Assembly (NCBI RefSeq): GCF_019195435.1 | Contig: NZ_CP078069.1 | Location: forward strand, 248,001-312,000 | DNA from: Comamonas sp. NLF-1-9 | GTDB lineage: Bacteria; Pseudomonadota; Gammaproteobacteria; Burkholderiales; Burkholderiaceae_C | Length of the DNA: 64,000 nucleotides | Direction of reading: 5' to 3' | Translations under genes and position numbers: made by a program | The notes under the pieces: model-generated | Told to the model about the DNA's origin: nothing | The model's database searches: none | What the model saw: the letters and a program-made list of their open reading frames with translations, nothing else | Shown: one piece after another, positions 8,695 to 17,317 of the stretch | Numbering within the stretch: position 1 is the first letter of the stretch | Layout: every line of letters begins with the position of its first letter

Positions 8695-9299
8695 TTTTTG
8701 GATTCCTGCATCAATTGATCGCTCATGCGTGTTGCTTGATCGCGTAGCTCTGCAGCCAAGCCCCCTGGCTCGAGCAGCCAGCCCTTGAGCGCATGGGCGA
8801 TCTCATCGCGAGCGGAAGACTTCACTTTCAGCCCGGAGAGAAAAAAATCCATGGTTTCAAGGCGTTTCCTGTCGAAAGTTGGCTGCAGTGGCAGGCGGTG
8901 TGCGCTCTTTTGAGCGAGCATGGCCAGTGACGCTTCGAGGCGGTCAAGGCATGCATGCATGGGTTTCGTGATCCGCTGGATGGTCCCCTTCAGAAGGAGC
9001 TTGTTTGCGGGATCCGCGAACAACTCCATGAACAGGCGGCCAATCAGGCCTTTCTCGTTGAGCCTTTTGTCAACGCACTTGATCAATTCGGCATGCAGTG
9101 TCACCGCAGCATGGGTGATATCCATGTGCGCTTCGTCGCGCCAATCTAGAAGCTCCCGTCGCAATGCGAGTGTTGACAGGTGATGCGCATTGATCAGCGG
9201 CTCGATGCGTTCCTCTTTGGCGTTGGCACCAACCGGATCCACCCCGGGTTGGGCGGCAGGGGCGGGAGCCTCTTTTGACCGGAAAAGACGAAATCGCAT
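8691..9299 (-). CDS. Unknown helical protein (cassette gene 1)
   Basis: A 202-residue protein from the ATG at 9299, beginning MRFRLFRSKEAPAPAAQPG. An in-frame TTG at 9338 would add 13 residues; AGG lies directly against the ATG, so the start is uncertain. A short basic/Pro-Ala N-terminus is followed by predominantly helical, charged sequence (LALRRELLDWRDEAHMDITH, KGLIGRLFMELFADPANKLL). No transmembrane segment, nucleotide-binding or catalytic motif was recognised. It is translated first in a two-gene operon with the hydrophobic protein at 7753-8694. GC is lower than in flanking genes, which suggests transfer. Confidence 0.72.
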   Translation of the reverse strand: MRFRLFRSKEAPAPAAQPGVDPVGANAKEERIEPLINAHHLSTLALRRELLDWRDEAHMDITHAAVTLHAELIKCVDKRLNEKGLIGRLFMELFADPANKLLLKGTIQRITKPMHACLDRLEASLAMLAQKSAHRLPLQPTFDRKRLETMDFFLSGLKVKSSARDEIAHALKGWLLEPGGLAAELRDQATRMSDQLMQESKK

Positions 9300-9372
9300 C
9301 CTGATTCTGGAACGAGCAGGTTGGACCCAAGGTGGCAAAAATCAATGGAACCACAAGTGGCAGTTTGAATTG

Positions 9373-9384
9373 TTTGATATCAAA
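9373..9384. promoter_or_regulatory. Perfect 12-bp palindrome upstream of the cassette
   Basis: TTTGATATCAAA lies 74 bp upstream of the cassette's first ATG, within the AT-richer segment 9340-9420. It could be an operator for the minus-strand cassette promoter. No convincing -35/-10 pair was found around it. Confidence 0.35.
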
Positions 9385-9463
9385 GGCCGGATGGGGAAAA
9401 CGACGGAGAATCATGCCCTGGTCGAGTACGCATTGGCATGCGTCTGCTTTGGGGAACTTGGGT

Positions 9464-10300
9464 TCACAAGCGCTCCGTCTCCCCCGCCTTCGGCTGCCAG
9501 ACCATCAGCCGCTTTTCTATCGCGCCCACGGCCTCGTCCAGCGCCAGCGCAAAAGCGGTAAGCACCAGGATGCCCGCCATCACGGTGTTGATGTCAAAAC
9601 TGCCCTCGGCCTGCAGGATGAGGTAGCCCACGCCTTGGCTGGAGCCCAGGTATTCACCGACGACGGCGCCGACGAAGGCCAGGCCCACGCTGGTGTGCAG
9701 CGAGCTGAAGACCCAGCTCGTGGCGCTGGGCAGGTAGACGTGGCGCAGCAGCTGGCGCTGGCTGGCGCCCAGCATGCGGGCATTGGCCAGCACCACGGGG
9801 CTGACCTCCTTCACGCCCTGGTAGACGTTGAAGAAGACGATGAAGAACACGAGGGTCACGCCCAGCGCTACCTTGGAGCCCATGCCAAGGCCGAACCAGA
9901 CCGCGAAGATGGGCGCGAGGATGATGCGCGGCATGGCGTTCATGGCCTTGATGTAGGGGTCCAGAATGGCCGACGCCATGGGCGACAGCGCCAGCCACAG
10001 GCCGCAGGCCAGGCCCCCCACGGCGCCAATGGCAAAGGCCATCACGGTTTCAGCCAGCGTCACCCACAGGTGCCGGTAGATGTCGGCGTCGGTGAAGAAC
10101 CAGTCGCGGATCACGCCGAAGATCTTCAGCGGCTCGCCGAAGAAGAAGGCCGCCTGCCGGTCGTTGTCGAACATGAAGGGCGGGATCAGCCCCGGCTTGG
10201 TCATCACGTGCCAGAACACGAAGAGCAGCACCAAGAGGCCAAGCTGCCACAGGCGCAGCGTTGCCGGGCGCGGTTTGATCAGATTCCACATGCGCTTCAT
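9464..10300 (-). CDS. ABC transporter permease, SsuC/TauC/NrtB type
   Basis: A 278-residue inner-membrane permease of the nitrate/sulfonate/taurine importer family. A first TM segment follows the basic N-terminus (LWQLGLLVLLFVFWHVM), and five more cover about 85-265. The binding-protein-dependent EAA loop is LANARMLGASQRQLLRHVYLP. The start overlaps the ATPase stop by four bases. Its last 34 codons occur again, degraded, at 7619-7720. Substrate cannot be read from sequence. Confidence 0.92.
   Translation of the reverse strand: MKRMWNLIKPRPATLRLWQLGLLVLLFVFWHVMTKPGLIPPFMFDNDRQAAFFFGEPLKIFGVIRDWFFTDADIYRHLWVTLAETVMAFAIGAVGGLACGLWLALSPMASAILDPYIKAMNAMPRIILAPIFAVWFGLGMGSKVALGVTLVFFIVFFNVYQGVKEVSPVVLANARMLGASQRQLLRHVYLPSATSWVFSSLHTSVGLAFVGAVVGEYLGSSQGVGYLILQAEGSFDINTVMAGILVLTAFALALDEAVGAIEKRLMVWQPKAGETERL
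9467..9569. repeat. Direct repeat, intact copy (3' end of permease gene)
   Basis: Partner of 7619-7720. Both begin CAAGCGCTCCGTC on the plus strand and both contain GGCTGCCAGACCATCAGCCG and GTCCAGCGCCAGCGCAAAAG. The 1.75 kb between the repeats contain only the two cassette genes and their control region. Confidence 0.85.
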
Positions 10301-11109
10301 GCCTTCTTGAGTTGCTGCGCGTAGCCCTTGAGCACCTCTTCGCGCAGCTCGGCCCAGATGGCCGCGTGCAGCTCCAGGAAGCGCGGCTGCATCTTCACCT
10401 CGGCCACGTCGCGCGGGCGCGGCAGATCGATGGCGAATTCACCCATGGGGTGCGAGGCCGGGCCGGCGCTCAAGACGACGACGCGATCGCTCATGGCGAT
10501 GGCCTCGTCCAGATCGTGGGTGATGAAGAGCACCGCCTTTTTCTTGGCATGCCACAGGTCGAGCACCTCGTTTTCCATCAGCTGGCGCGTCTGGATGTCG
10601 AGCGCGGAAAAGGGCTCGTCCATCAGGATGATGTCGGGGTCGAGCACCAGGGTTTGCGCGAGACTTGCGCGCTTTCGCATGCCGCCGCTCATCTGGTGCG
10701 GGTAGCGGTCGCCAAAGTCCGCCAGGCCCACGCGCGCCAGCCAGGCCTGCGCCTGCTCGCGCGCCTCGGCCTCGCTCGCGCCGCGAAACTGCAACCCGGC
10801 CATGACGTTTTGCAAGGCCGTGCGCCAGGGCATCAGGCTTTCGGCCTGGAACATGTAGCCCGCGCGCCGGTTGATGCCTGCAAGCGGCTCGCCAAAAATG
10901 CGGACGCTGCCTTCGCTGGGGGTGAGCAGCCCGGCCGCGACGTTGAGCAGCGTGCTCTTGCCGCAGCCCGTAGGCCCTACCACGCTGACGAATTCGCCCG
11001 CGCCTACGGTCAAGTCCACGCCTTGCACGGCGGTGTAGCGCTGGCCGGGGTTGTCCTTGCTCACGAAGGTGCAGGCAACCCCCTGCAGCACGATGGCAGC
11101 AGTCGTCAT
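10297..11109 (-). CDS. ABC transporter ATP-binding protein, SsuB/TauB type
   Basis: A 270-residue ATPase that powers the neighbouring permease. Walker A is GPTGCGKST, the Q-loop follows in MFQAESLMPW, the signature is LSGG-like MSGGMRKRASLAQTL, and Walker B is DPDIILMDEPFSALD with the H-loop in LFITHDLDEA. Gene order on the minus strand is binding protein, ATPase, permease. The ATPase begins 6 bp after the binding-protein stop and overlaps the permease start by 4 bp. Confidence 0.94.
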   Translation of the reverse strand: MTTAAIVLQGVACTFVSKDNPGQRYTAVQGVDLTVGAGEFVSVVGPTGCGKSTLLNVAAGLLTPSEGSVRIFGEPLAGINRRAGYMFQAESLMPWRTALQNVMAGLQFRGASEAEAREQAQAWLARVGLADFGDRYPHQMSGGMRKRASLAQTLVLDPDIILMDEPFSALDIQTRQLMENEVLDLWHAKKKAVLFITHDLDEAIAMSDRVVVLSAGPASHPMGEFAIDLPRPRDVAEVKMQPRFLELHAAIWAELREEVLKGYAQQLKKA

Positions 11110-11115
11110 GCGCGC

Positions 11116-12141
11116 TCAGCCCTTGGGGTACTTGGCGTTGGCCTTCTTGGCAAACGCATTGGTGTAGAGCGCATCCAGGTCGACCTTGGCCGCGGCGATC
11201 TTCTTGTCTATGCTGGCCATCGCGCGATAGGCCGTGGCCGCGCCCTTGGCCGGGAACAGGCCGTCGTGCGACAGCGCCTGCTTGGCCGCGAGGAAGCCGT
11301 CGATATAGACCGCGCGGTCGCCCAGCAGATAGCTCTCGGGCACTACCTTGATCACGTCGCCCGCGCCCGCCTGCTGGATCCACTTGTCGGCGCGCACGAT
11401 GGCATTGGCCAGCGCCTGCGCGGTGTGCGGGTTCTTGTCCAGAAAGGGCTGGGGCGCGTACAGGCAGGCGGCGGGCATGGGGCCGCCAAAGACTTTTTCG
11501 GCTTCGTCAAGCTTGCGCGTGTCCGAGATGATCTTCAGGTCGCCCGAGCGCGCCAGCAGCGTGGCAACCGGGTCGAGGTTGGAGATCGCGTCGATCTGGC
11601 CCGAGCGCATCGCGGCCACCGCGCCGCTGCCCGCGCCCACGCCGACAAAGCTCACGTCCGTGGGTTTGAGCCCGCCCTTGGCCAGCACGAAGTTGGCCAC
11701 GATGTTGGTCGAGCTGCCCGGCGCGGTGACGCCGATCTTCTTGCCCTTGAGGTCGGCAATGCTCTTGTAGTCGGGCATGGTCTTGGGGTTCACGCCCAGC
11801 ACGATCTGCGGCGCCGCGCCCTGCAGCACGAAGGCGCGCATCGGCTGGCCCTTGAGCTGCATGCTGATGGTGTGCTCGAACGCGCCCGAGACCACGTCGG
11901 CGCTGCCGCCCACCACCGCCTGCAGCGCCTTGGAGCCGCCGGCAAAGTCGACGATGGTCACGTCCAGCCCCTCGTCCTTGAAGTAGCCAAGCTCCTCGGC
12001 GATGGTCAGCGGCAGGTAATAAAACAGGTTCTTGCCGCCGACCGAGATGGTGATCTTGGTCTTCTCGGCTGCCTGCGCCAGGGCCAGGCCGGGGAGGGCG
12101 GCAGCGGCCAGGCCGGCTGCAATCAGTTCGCGTCTTTGCAT
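11116..12141 (-). CDS. ABC substrate-binding protein, SsuA/TauA/NMT1 family
   Basis: A 341-residue periplasmic binding protein that delivers substrate to the permease at 9464-10300. The N-terminus MQRRELIAAGLAAAALPGLA is a signal peptide with a Tat-like twin arginine and a cleavage site near ALAQA. The mature part shows the NMT1/THI5-like layout: GYFKDEGLDVTIVDFAGG early, ADLKGKKIGVTAPGSSTN in the middle, GVGAGSGAVAAMRSGQIDA after it. Family substrates include sulfonates, taurine, nitrate and pyrimidine precursors; nothing here decides. It is first in a three-gene operon, divergent from maf. Confidence 0.92.
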   Translation of the reverse strand: MQRRELIAAGLAAAALPGLALAQAAEKTKITISVGGKNLFYYLPLTIAEELGYFKDEGLDVTIVDFAGGSKALQAVVGGSADVVSGAFEHTISMQLKGQPMRAFVLQGAAPQIVLGVNPKTMPDYKSIADLKGKKIGVTAPGSSTNIVANFVLAKGGLKPTDVSFVGVGAGSGAVAAMRSGQIDAISNLDPVATLLARSGDLKIISDTRKLDEAEKVFGGPMPAACLYAPQPFLDKNPHTAQALANAIVRADKWIQQAGAGDVIKVVPESYLLGDRAVYIDGFLAAKQALSHDGLFPAKGAATAYRAMASIDKKIAAAKVDLDALYTNAFAKKANAKYPKG

Positions 12142-12240
12142 GGGGTGTCTCCGTTTGGTGTCGAACGCCGAAAATCATAGCCCGTGTCGCGGCGCCGGCG
12201 CGGGGCAACAGGCACAGGGCCATGTCGGACAATTTGCGCC

Positions 12241-12861
12241 ATGCCCGATTTCATCTACCTTGCCTCGCAAAGCCCGCGCCGCGGCCAGCTGCTCGACCAG
12301 CTGGGCGTGCGCCATCTCCCCTTGCTGGCCAATGCGCCGGGCGATCAGCCTGAAGACGCCGAAGCGCTGGAGCAAGTGGCGCGCGGCGAAGCGCCGGCCA
12401 CCTATGTGCAGCGCATCACCGGCCTGAAGCTGGACGCGGCGCTCGCACGGCGCGAGCGCCGCGGCCTGGCGGCCGCGCCCATCCTCTGCGCCGACACCAG
12501 CGTGGCGCTGGGGCGCGAGATTCTGGGCAAACCGCAGGATGCGCAGGATGCGGCGCGCATGCTCGCCCGCCTCTCGGGGCGCGAGCACCGGGTGCTGAGC
12601 GCCGTGGCCCTGCAGCTTGACGGGCAAAGACGCCTCACGGCGCTGTCCGTCTCGCGCGTGCGCTTTGCGCCGCTGAGCGCGCGCCAGATCGATGCCTACG
12701 TGGCCAGCGGCGAGCCGCTGGGCAAGGCCGGAGCCTACGCCATCCAGGGCGCGGCGGCGCAGCATGTGCAGCATCTGAGCGGCAGCTATAGCGGCGTCAT
12801 GGGCCTGCCGCTGTACGAGACGGCGCAATTGCTGCGCCTGGCCGGCGTGCTGGCGTCTTGA
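12241..12861 (+). CDS. maf: Maf-family nucleoside triphosphate pyrophosphatase
   Basis: A 206-residue house-cleaning pyrophosphatase that hydrolyses dTTP/UTP or modified nucleotides to monophosphates. The start ATG at 12241 gives MPDFIYLASQSPRRGQLLDQ with the Maf motif S-x-SPRR. ILCADTSVALGREILGKP carries the catalytic aspartate region, and GKAGAYAIQGAAAQ is the third motif. The stop is 29 bp before the rng start chosen here. Confidence 0.94.
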   Translation: MPDFIYLASQSPRRGQLLDQLGVRHLPLLANAPGDQPEDAEALEQVARGEAPATYVQRITGLKLDAALARRERRGLAAAPILCADTSVALGREILGKPQDAQDAARMLARLSGREHRVLSAVALQLDGQRRLTALSVSRVRFAPLSARQIDAYVASGEPLGKAGAYAIQGAAAQHVQHLSGSYSGVMGLPLYETAQLLRLAGVLAS

Positions 12862-12890
12862 TGCATGATGCCGGGACAAAGAAGGCCAAG

Positions 12891-14372
12891 ATGCAAAACG
12901 ACATACTGATCAACTGGTCGCCGCAGGAGACGCGCGTGGCGGTGGTTGAAAACGGGGCGGTGCAAGAGCTGCACGTGGAGCGCACGCTGGAGCGCGGCCT
13001 GGTGGGCAACATCTACCTGGGCAAGGTCTCGCGCGTGCTGCCGGGCATGCAGTCGGCCTTCATCGACATCGGCCTGGAGCGCGCGGCCTTTCTGCATGTG
13101 GCCGACGTCTGGCAGCGCGGCGAAAACGGCGAAGGCGCGCCGCGCCGGGGCGAATCCCAGGTGCCGATGGAAAAGCAGGTCTTTGAAGGCCAGCCCCTGA
13201 TGGTGCAGGTCATCAAGGACCCGATAGGCAGCAAGGGCGCACGCCTGTCCACGCAGATCAGCGTGGCCGGACATCTGCTCGTGTTTCTGCCCCAGGACAA
13301 CCACGTGGGGGTGTCGCAAAAGATCGCCGCCGAAGAGCGCGAGGCGCTGCGCGAGCGCCTGCTGCACCTGGTGGCCGAAGCCGGCGCCGAGGCCAAGGGC
13401 GGCTTCATCCTGCGCACCAACGCAGAGGACGCCAGCGACGCCGAGCTGCGCGAAGACATCGCCTATCTGCGCAAGACCTGGGCCGGCATACGCGCCGCCG
13501 CCCAGCGCCTGCCCGCGATGTCGCTGCTGCACCAGGACCTGAGCCTGCTGCAGCGCGTGCTGCGCGATCTGGTGGGCGAGCACACGCAAAGCGTGCGCAT
13601 CGACTCGCGCGAGCAGTTTGCCGCGCTGCAGGCCTATGGCCGCGAATACATGCCCAAGGCGGTCGAGCGCCTGCAGTTGTACAAGGGCGAGCGCCCGATC
13701 TTCGACCTGTTCGGCATCGACGAGGAAATCGCCCGGGCGCTGGGTCGGCGGGTGGAGCTCAAGTCCGGCGGCTACCTGATCGTCGACCAGACCGAGGCGC
13801 TGACCACCATCGACGTGAACACCGGCGGCTATGTGGGCGCGCGCAACTTCGACGAAACCATCTTCAAGACCAACCTGGAGGCCGCAGGCACCATCGCGCG
13901 CCAGCTGCGCCTGCGCAACCTGGGCGGCATCGTGGTGGTGGACTTCATCGACATGGCGCGCCCCGAGCACCAGGAGATGGTGCTCGATGAACTCAAAAAG
14001 CACTTGCGGCGCGACCGGGTCAAGACCGTGGTCGGGGGCTTTTCTCCGCTCGGCCTTGTCGAGATGACGCGCAAGCGCACCCGCGAATCGCTGGCCCACA
14101 TGCTCTGCGAGCCTTGCCCGACCTGCCACGGCGTGGGCGAGATCAAGACCGCGCGCACCGTCTGCTACGACATCCTGCGCGAGGTGTTGCGCGAGGCGCG
14201 CCAGTTCAACCCGCGCGAATTCCGCGTGATCGCCGCGCCCAAGGTGGTGGAGCTGTTTCTGGACGAGGAGAGCCAGCACCTGGCCGGCCTGTCGGATTTC
14301 ATCGGCAAGCCGATCTCGCTGCAGGCCGAAGGGGCGCTGCGCCCGGGGCAGTACGACATCGTGCTGATGTAA
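12891..14372 (+). CDS. rng: Ribonuclease G
   Basis: A 493-residue member of the RNase E/G family that processes 16S rRNA 5' ends and degrades mRNA. The chosen start, ATG 12891 (MQNDILINWSPQETRVAVVE), has AGAAGG upstream and the family's N-terminus; an ATG at 12858 would add 11 residues. The S1 domain spans about 35-130, the DNase-I-like catalytic part contains TIDVNTGGYVG and GGIVVVDFIDM, and the zinc-link cysteines are in CEPCPTCHGVGEIKT. The long C-terminal scaffold of RNase E is absent. Confidence 0.95.
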   Translation: MQNDILINWSPQETRVAVVENGAVQELHVERTLERGLVGNIYLGKVSRVLPGMQSAFIDIGLERAAFLHVADVWQRGENGEGAPRRGESQVPMEKQVFEGQPLMVQVIKDPIGSKGARLSTQISVAGHLLVFLPQDNHVGVSQKIAAEEREALRERLLHLVAEAGAEAKGGFILRTNAEDASDAELREDIAYLRKTWAGIRAAAQRLPAMSLLHQDLSLLQRVLRDLVGEHTQSVRIDSREQFAALQAYGREYMPKAVERLQLYKGERPIFDLFGIDEEIARALGRRVELKSGGYLIVDQTEALTTIDVNTGGYVGARNFDETIFKTNLEAAGTIARQLRLRNLGGIVVVDFIDMARPEHQEMVLDELKKHLRRDRVKTVVGGFSPLGLVEMTRKRTRESLAHMLCEPCPTCHGVGEIKTARTVCYDILREVLREARQFNPREFRVIAAPKVVELFLDEESQHLAGLSDFIGKPISLQAEGALRPGQYDIVLM

Positions 14373-14407
14373 GACGCTAGCGATAGCGGAGATCTGAGGA
14401 GGGCGAC

Positions 14408-14989
14408 GTGAGATTTTTTGTTTTGCTGTTCTTGTGGTTGTCGGTTGTGTCCGCCCCTGCAGCGGCACAGATCTACAAATGCCCAGACCCGAGTGGACGA
14501 ACGGTGATTCAGCAAATGCCCTGTGAAGGCGGGAAGACTCTGGATGTGAGGCCTGCGAGCGGCCCAGCAGATGCGCGCGCTGCTGCAAAGGCGCGAGGCG
14601 ACCTGGAACGCATGAAATGGGACAACGAGGTAGCCCTTGCTATCAACATGCGCAAACCCTTGGTCGGAATGACGCGCAGCCAGGTCGACCGAGCCTTGGG
14701 CCCGCCAAAAAAAGTGAATGCCAGCAATATCCAGGGCGTTTTGTACGATCAGGTGATCTATGAAACGCCTCATGAAACTTGGTATGTTTACACCAGAGAT
14801 GAGGTAGTGACCTCGATACAACATCAGCCGGGTATCCCGGTTGGCAGGAGAGCGCAAGTGGGCGAGCGCTGCCCTTCGGCAAAAGAGATACGGGATGCGG
14901 AGGTTTCGGCATCCAGCATTGCCTTGAGCACGGAAGAACGCGTCGAGCGTCAGAAAGCCATTGCCCAGATGCGTGCCTGTGGCCGCTGA
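14408..14989 (+). CDS. Secreted DUF4124-like protein
   Basis: A 193-residue protein with signal peptide MRFFVLLFLWLSVVSAPAAA (cut near AAAQ), then AQIYKCPDPSGRTVIQQMPC, which is the compact two-cysteine DUF4124 motif. The rest is hydrophilic, with a GMTRSQVDRALGPPKKVN segment like the SmpA/OmlA-type 'bacterial lipoprotein' motif. Two more cysteines (GERCPSA and MRACGR) could form a disulphide. Start GTG 14408 is preceded by GAGGAGGG. The gene is less GC-rich than its neighbours. Function is unknown; a periplasmic location is likely. Confidence 0.8.
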   Translation: MRFFVLLFLWLSVVSAPAAAQIYKCPDPSGRTVIQQMPCEGGKTLDVRPASGPADARAAAKARGDLERMKWDNEVALAINMRKPLVGMTRSQVDRALGPPKKVNASNIQGVLYDQVIYETPHETWYVYTRDEVVTSIQHQPGIPVGRRAQVGERCPSAKEIRDAEVSASSIALSTEERVERQKAIAQMRACGR

Positions 14990-15029
14990 CCTGGCGCCCA
15001 GCGCCAATTCGATCGGACGCTTGGTTTCT

Positions 15030-15092
15030 TCTATAAAGAGAGCTGCCAGCGCTTGATGGGCAAGCGTTTGAGGCCGATTTGACTGATATTTT
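15030..15092. repeat. Interspersed hairpin repeat, copy 3
   Basis: TATAAAGAGAGCTGCCAGCG, CTTGATGGGCAAGCGTTTGA and GGCCGATTTGACTGATATTTT in sequence. Orientation is as copy 2. It lies between two convergent genes and could form a short stem (AGCGCTT with AAGCGTT), so a termination role is possible. Confidence 0.75.
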
Positions 15093-15106
15093 CCAGGCCA
15101 AGCCAC

Positions 15107-16258
15107 TCACAGCTTGCACAGCCGCACGAGCGCCTCGCGCAGCGTCTCGTCGCGTTTGGCGTAGCAAAAGCGCACCACGCGCTGGTCAAACCCGTCGGCG
15201 TAGAAGGCCGAGAGCGGAATCGCCGCGACGCCGATCTCGCGCGTGAGCCATTGGCAGAACTCGGCGTCGGGCAGGTCGCTCACGCCGGAGATGTCCACGC
15301 ACTGAAAGAAGCTGCCCGAGGACGGCAGCAGCTTGAGGCGTGAGCCCGCCAGCCCCTCGCGAAACAGATCGCGCTTGGCCTGGTAGAAGGCGCTCAGGCC
15401 CTGGTAGCTGGCGGGATCGGCCATGTAGGCGGCGATGCCGTGCTGCATGGGTGTGTTCACGCTGAAGACGTTGAACTGGTGCACCTTGCGAAACTCCGCC
15501 GTCAGCGCGGCAGGGGCGCAGACCGAGCCCACTTTCCAGCCGGTCACGTGCAGCGTCTTGCCAAAACTCGACACCACGAAGGCGCGCTCGGCCAGGCCGG
15601 GAAAGCGCGCGCTGCTCTGGTGCTGCGCCCCGTCGTAGACCATGTGCTCATAGACCTCGTCGGAGAGCAGCAGCACATTGGTGGGCGCGAGCACCTCTTG
15701 CAGCGCGCGCATGTCCTCGGCCGTCCAGACGCTGGCGCTGGGGTTGTGCGGAGTGTTGACGATGAGCAGGCGCGTGCGCGGCGTGATGGCGGCGGCGATC
15801 CTGGCGATGTCCGGCCTGAAGCTCGTCGGCGTGAGCGGCACGTGCACCGCCACGCCGCCGGCGAGCGCGATGCTCGGCAAATAGCTGTCGTAGCAGGGGT
15901 CGAGCACGATCACCTCATCGCCCGGGTGCACGCAGGCGAGGATGGCAGTGAGGATGGCCTGCGTGGCGCCAGCGGTAATGGTCACCTCGGCGTCCACGTC
16001 GTAATGCCTGCCGTACAAGGCTTCGGTCTTTTGGCTGACCACCTCGCGCAGCGCGCGCACGCCGGCCATGGGCGGGTACTGGTTGTGCCCGGATTGCATG
16101 GCCTGGGTGACGGCCCCGGTCAGCGCCGCATCGCAGGAAAAGTCAGGGAAGCCCTGGCCGAGGTTGACCGCGCCGTGCTCTGCAGCCAGGGCGGACATGA
16201 CGGTGAAGATGGTCGTGCCCACCTCGGGCAGGCGGCTGGGAATGGCGGGGGTCGTCAT
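15107..16258 (-). CDS. PLP-dependent methionine-type aminotransferase (YbdL/KAT family)
   Basis: A 383-residue fold-type I class I/II aminotransferase. The closest named family is E. coli YbdL, which prefers methionine and aromatic amino acids. Visible signatures are NLGQGFPDFSCD near the N-terminus, NQYPPMAGVRALRE, NTPHNPSASVW (substrate-side Asn), LSDEVYEHMVYD with the PLP aspartate/tyrosine, and SSFGKTLHVTGWKVG with the Schiff-base lysine. The CysB-like regulator gene ends 64 bp upstream on the same strand, so cotranscription is possible. Confidence 0.9.
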   Translation of the reverse strand: MTTPAIPSRLPEVGTTIFTVMSALAAEHGAVNLGQGFPDFSCDAALTGAVTQAMQSGHNQYPPMAGVRALREVVSQKTEALYGRHYDVDAEVTITAGATQAILTAILACVHPGDEVIVLDPCYDSYLPSIALAGGVAVHVPLTPTSFRPDIARIAAAITPRTRLLIVNTPHNPSASVWTAEDMRALQEVLAPTNVLLLSDEVYEHMVYDGAQHQSSARFPGLAERAFVVSSFGKTLHVTGWKVGSVCAPAALTAEFRKVHQFNVFSVNTPMQHGIAAYMADPASYQGLSAFYQAKRDLFREGLAGSRLKLLPSSGSFFQCVDISGVSDLPDAEFCQWLTREIGVAAIPLSAFYADGFDQRVVRFCYAKRDETLREALVRLCKL

Positions 16259-16322
16259 GGAAAGTGCGGGGGTGTTGGCGCTCGGGCGTGGGGCGGGCGG
16301 CCATGGCAGCGCCGCAGCGGTT

Positions 16323-17264
16323 TCAAAGTACGTAGTCTTCGGCCTGGCCGGACATCGCGCGCTCTATCAGCTGGCGGTTCAGGCGGTCGCTGGCAAGCTC
16401 CGCCAGGCGGTAGACGAAGTGGCGCAGCCAGGCGCCGCGCTTGAAGGCAATGCGCGCCACGCTGTGCCCGAAGAGGTGGCCCGTGGGGCGGGCGATCAGG
16501 TCGGGCGGCAGGCCTTCGCGCGTGGCCATTTCGGCGACGATGCCCACGCCCATGCCCAGGCGCACGTAGGTGTTGATCACGTCCGAATCCATGGCTTCGA
16601 GCACCACGCGCGGCTGCAGCCGGCGCGCGGCGAAAGCGCTGTCGATGCGGCTGCGCCCGGTGAACGAGGGGTGGTAGGTGATGAGCGACTCGTGCGCCAG
16701 GTCTTCGATGTCGATGCGCTCCTTGCGCGCCAGCGGGTGCGTCGTGGGCAGCACCAGCACGTGCTGCCATTCGTAGCTGGGCAGGGTCACCAGATCAGGG
16801 TAGTCGGCCAGCGACTCGGTGGCCATGCCGATCTCGGCCACTTCGTCGAGCACCATGCGCGCCACCTCGTCGGGCTTGGCCTGGTGCAGGCTGATGTTCA
16901 CCTTGGGGTATTGCTCGCGCAGCTTGGCCACTGCCGGCGGCAGCACGTAGCGCGCCTGGGTGTGGGTGGTGGCGATCGAGAGCGTGCCGCTGTCCTGGGC
17001 GCTGAACTGCTCGCCGATGCGCTTGAGGTTGCCCACCTCGCGCATGATCACCTCGATGCTCTTGAGCACATGCTCGCCTGGCTCGGTGATGCGCTTGAGG
17101 CGCTTGCCGTGGCGCGCGAAGATGTCCACGCCCAGTTCGTCTTCCAGCTCCAGGATGGCTTTGGAGACGCCCGGTTGCGAGGTATGCAAGGCTTTGGCGG
17201 CCTCCGTCAGGTTGAGCTGGCGGCGGGCGGCTTCCCGGACGAAGCGAAATTGGTGCAGGTTCAT
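16323..17264 (-). CDS. CysB-family LysR-type transcriptional regulator
   Basis: A 313-residue LysR regulator of the CysB/Cbl branch, which controls sulfur assimilation in response to O-acetylserine or related signals. The N-terminal winged HTH reads LNLTEAAKALHTSQPGVSKA; the effector domain has TTHTQARYVLPPAV and GMGVGIVAEMA, both very close to CysB. The AT-rich 53 bp upstream (17265-17317) contains TATATT- and TAGAAT-like elements and probably holds its promoter and autoregulatory site. CysB in this lineage plausibly governs the sulfonate-type importer and sulfur genes in this window, which is inference. Confidence 0.9.
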   Translation of the reverse strand: MNLHQFRFVREAARRQLNLTEAAKALHTSQPGVSKAILELEDELGVDIFARHGKRLKRITEPGEHVLKSIEVIMREVGNLKRIGEQFSAQDSGTLSIATTHTQARYVLPPAVAKLREQYPKVNISLHQAKPDEVARMVLDEVAEIGMATESLADYPDLVTLPSYEWQHVLVLPTTHPLARKERIDIEDLAHESLITYHPSFTGRSRIDSAFAARRLQPRVVLEAMDSDVINTYVRLGMGVGIVAEMATREGLPPDLIARPTGHLFGHSVARIAFKRGAWLRHFVYRLAELASDRLNRQLIERAMSGQAEDYVL

Positions 17265-17317
17265 AACCTAAACGGAATATAAAACGCGTTTATTATGCAT
17301 TCTACGTGCGGCGCAAG

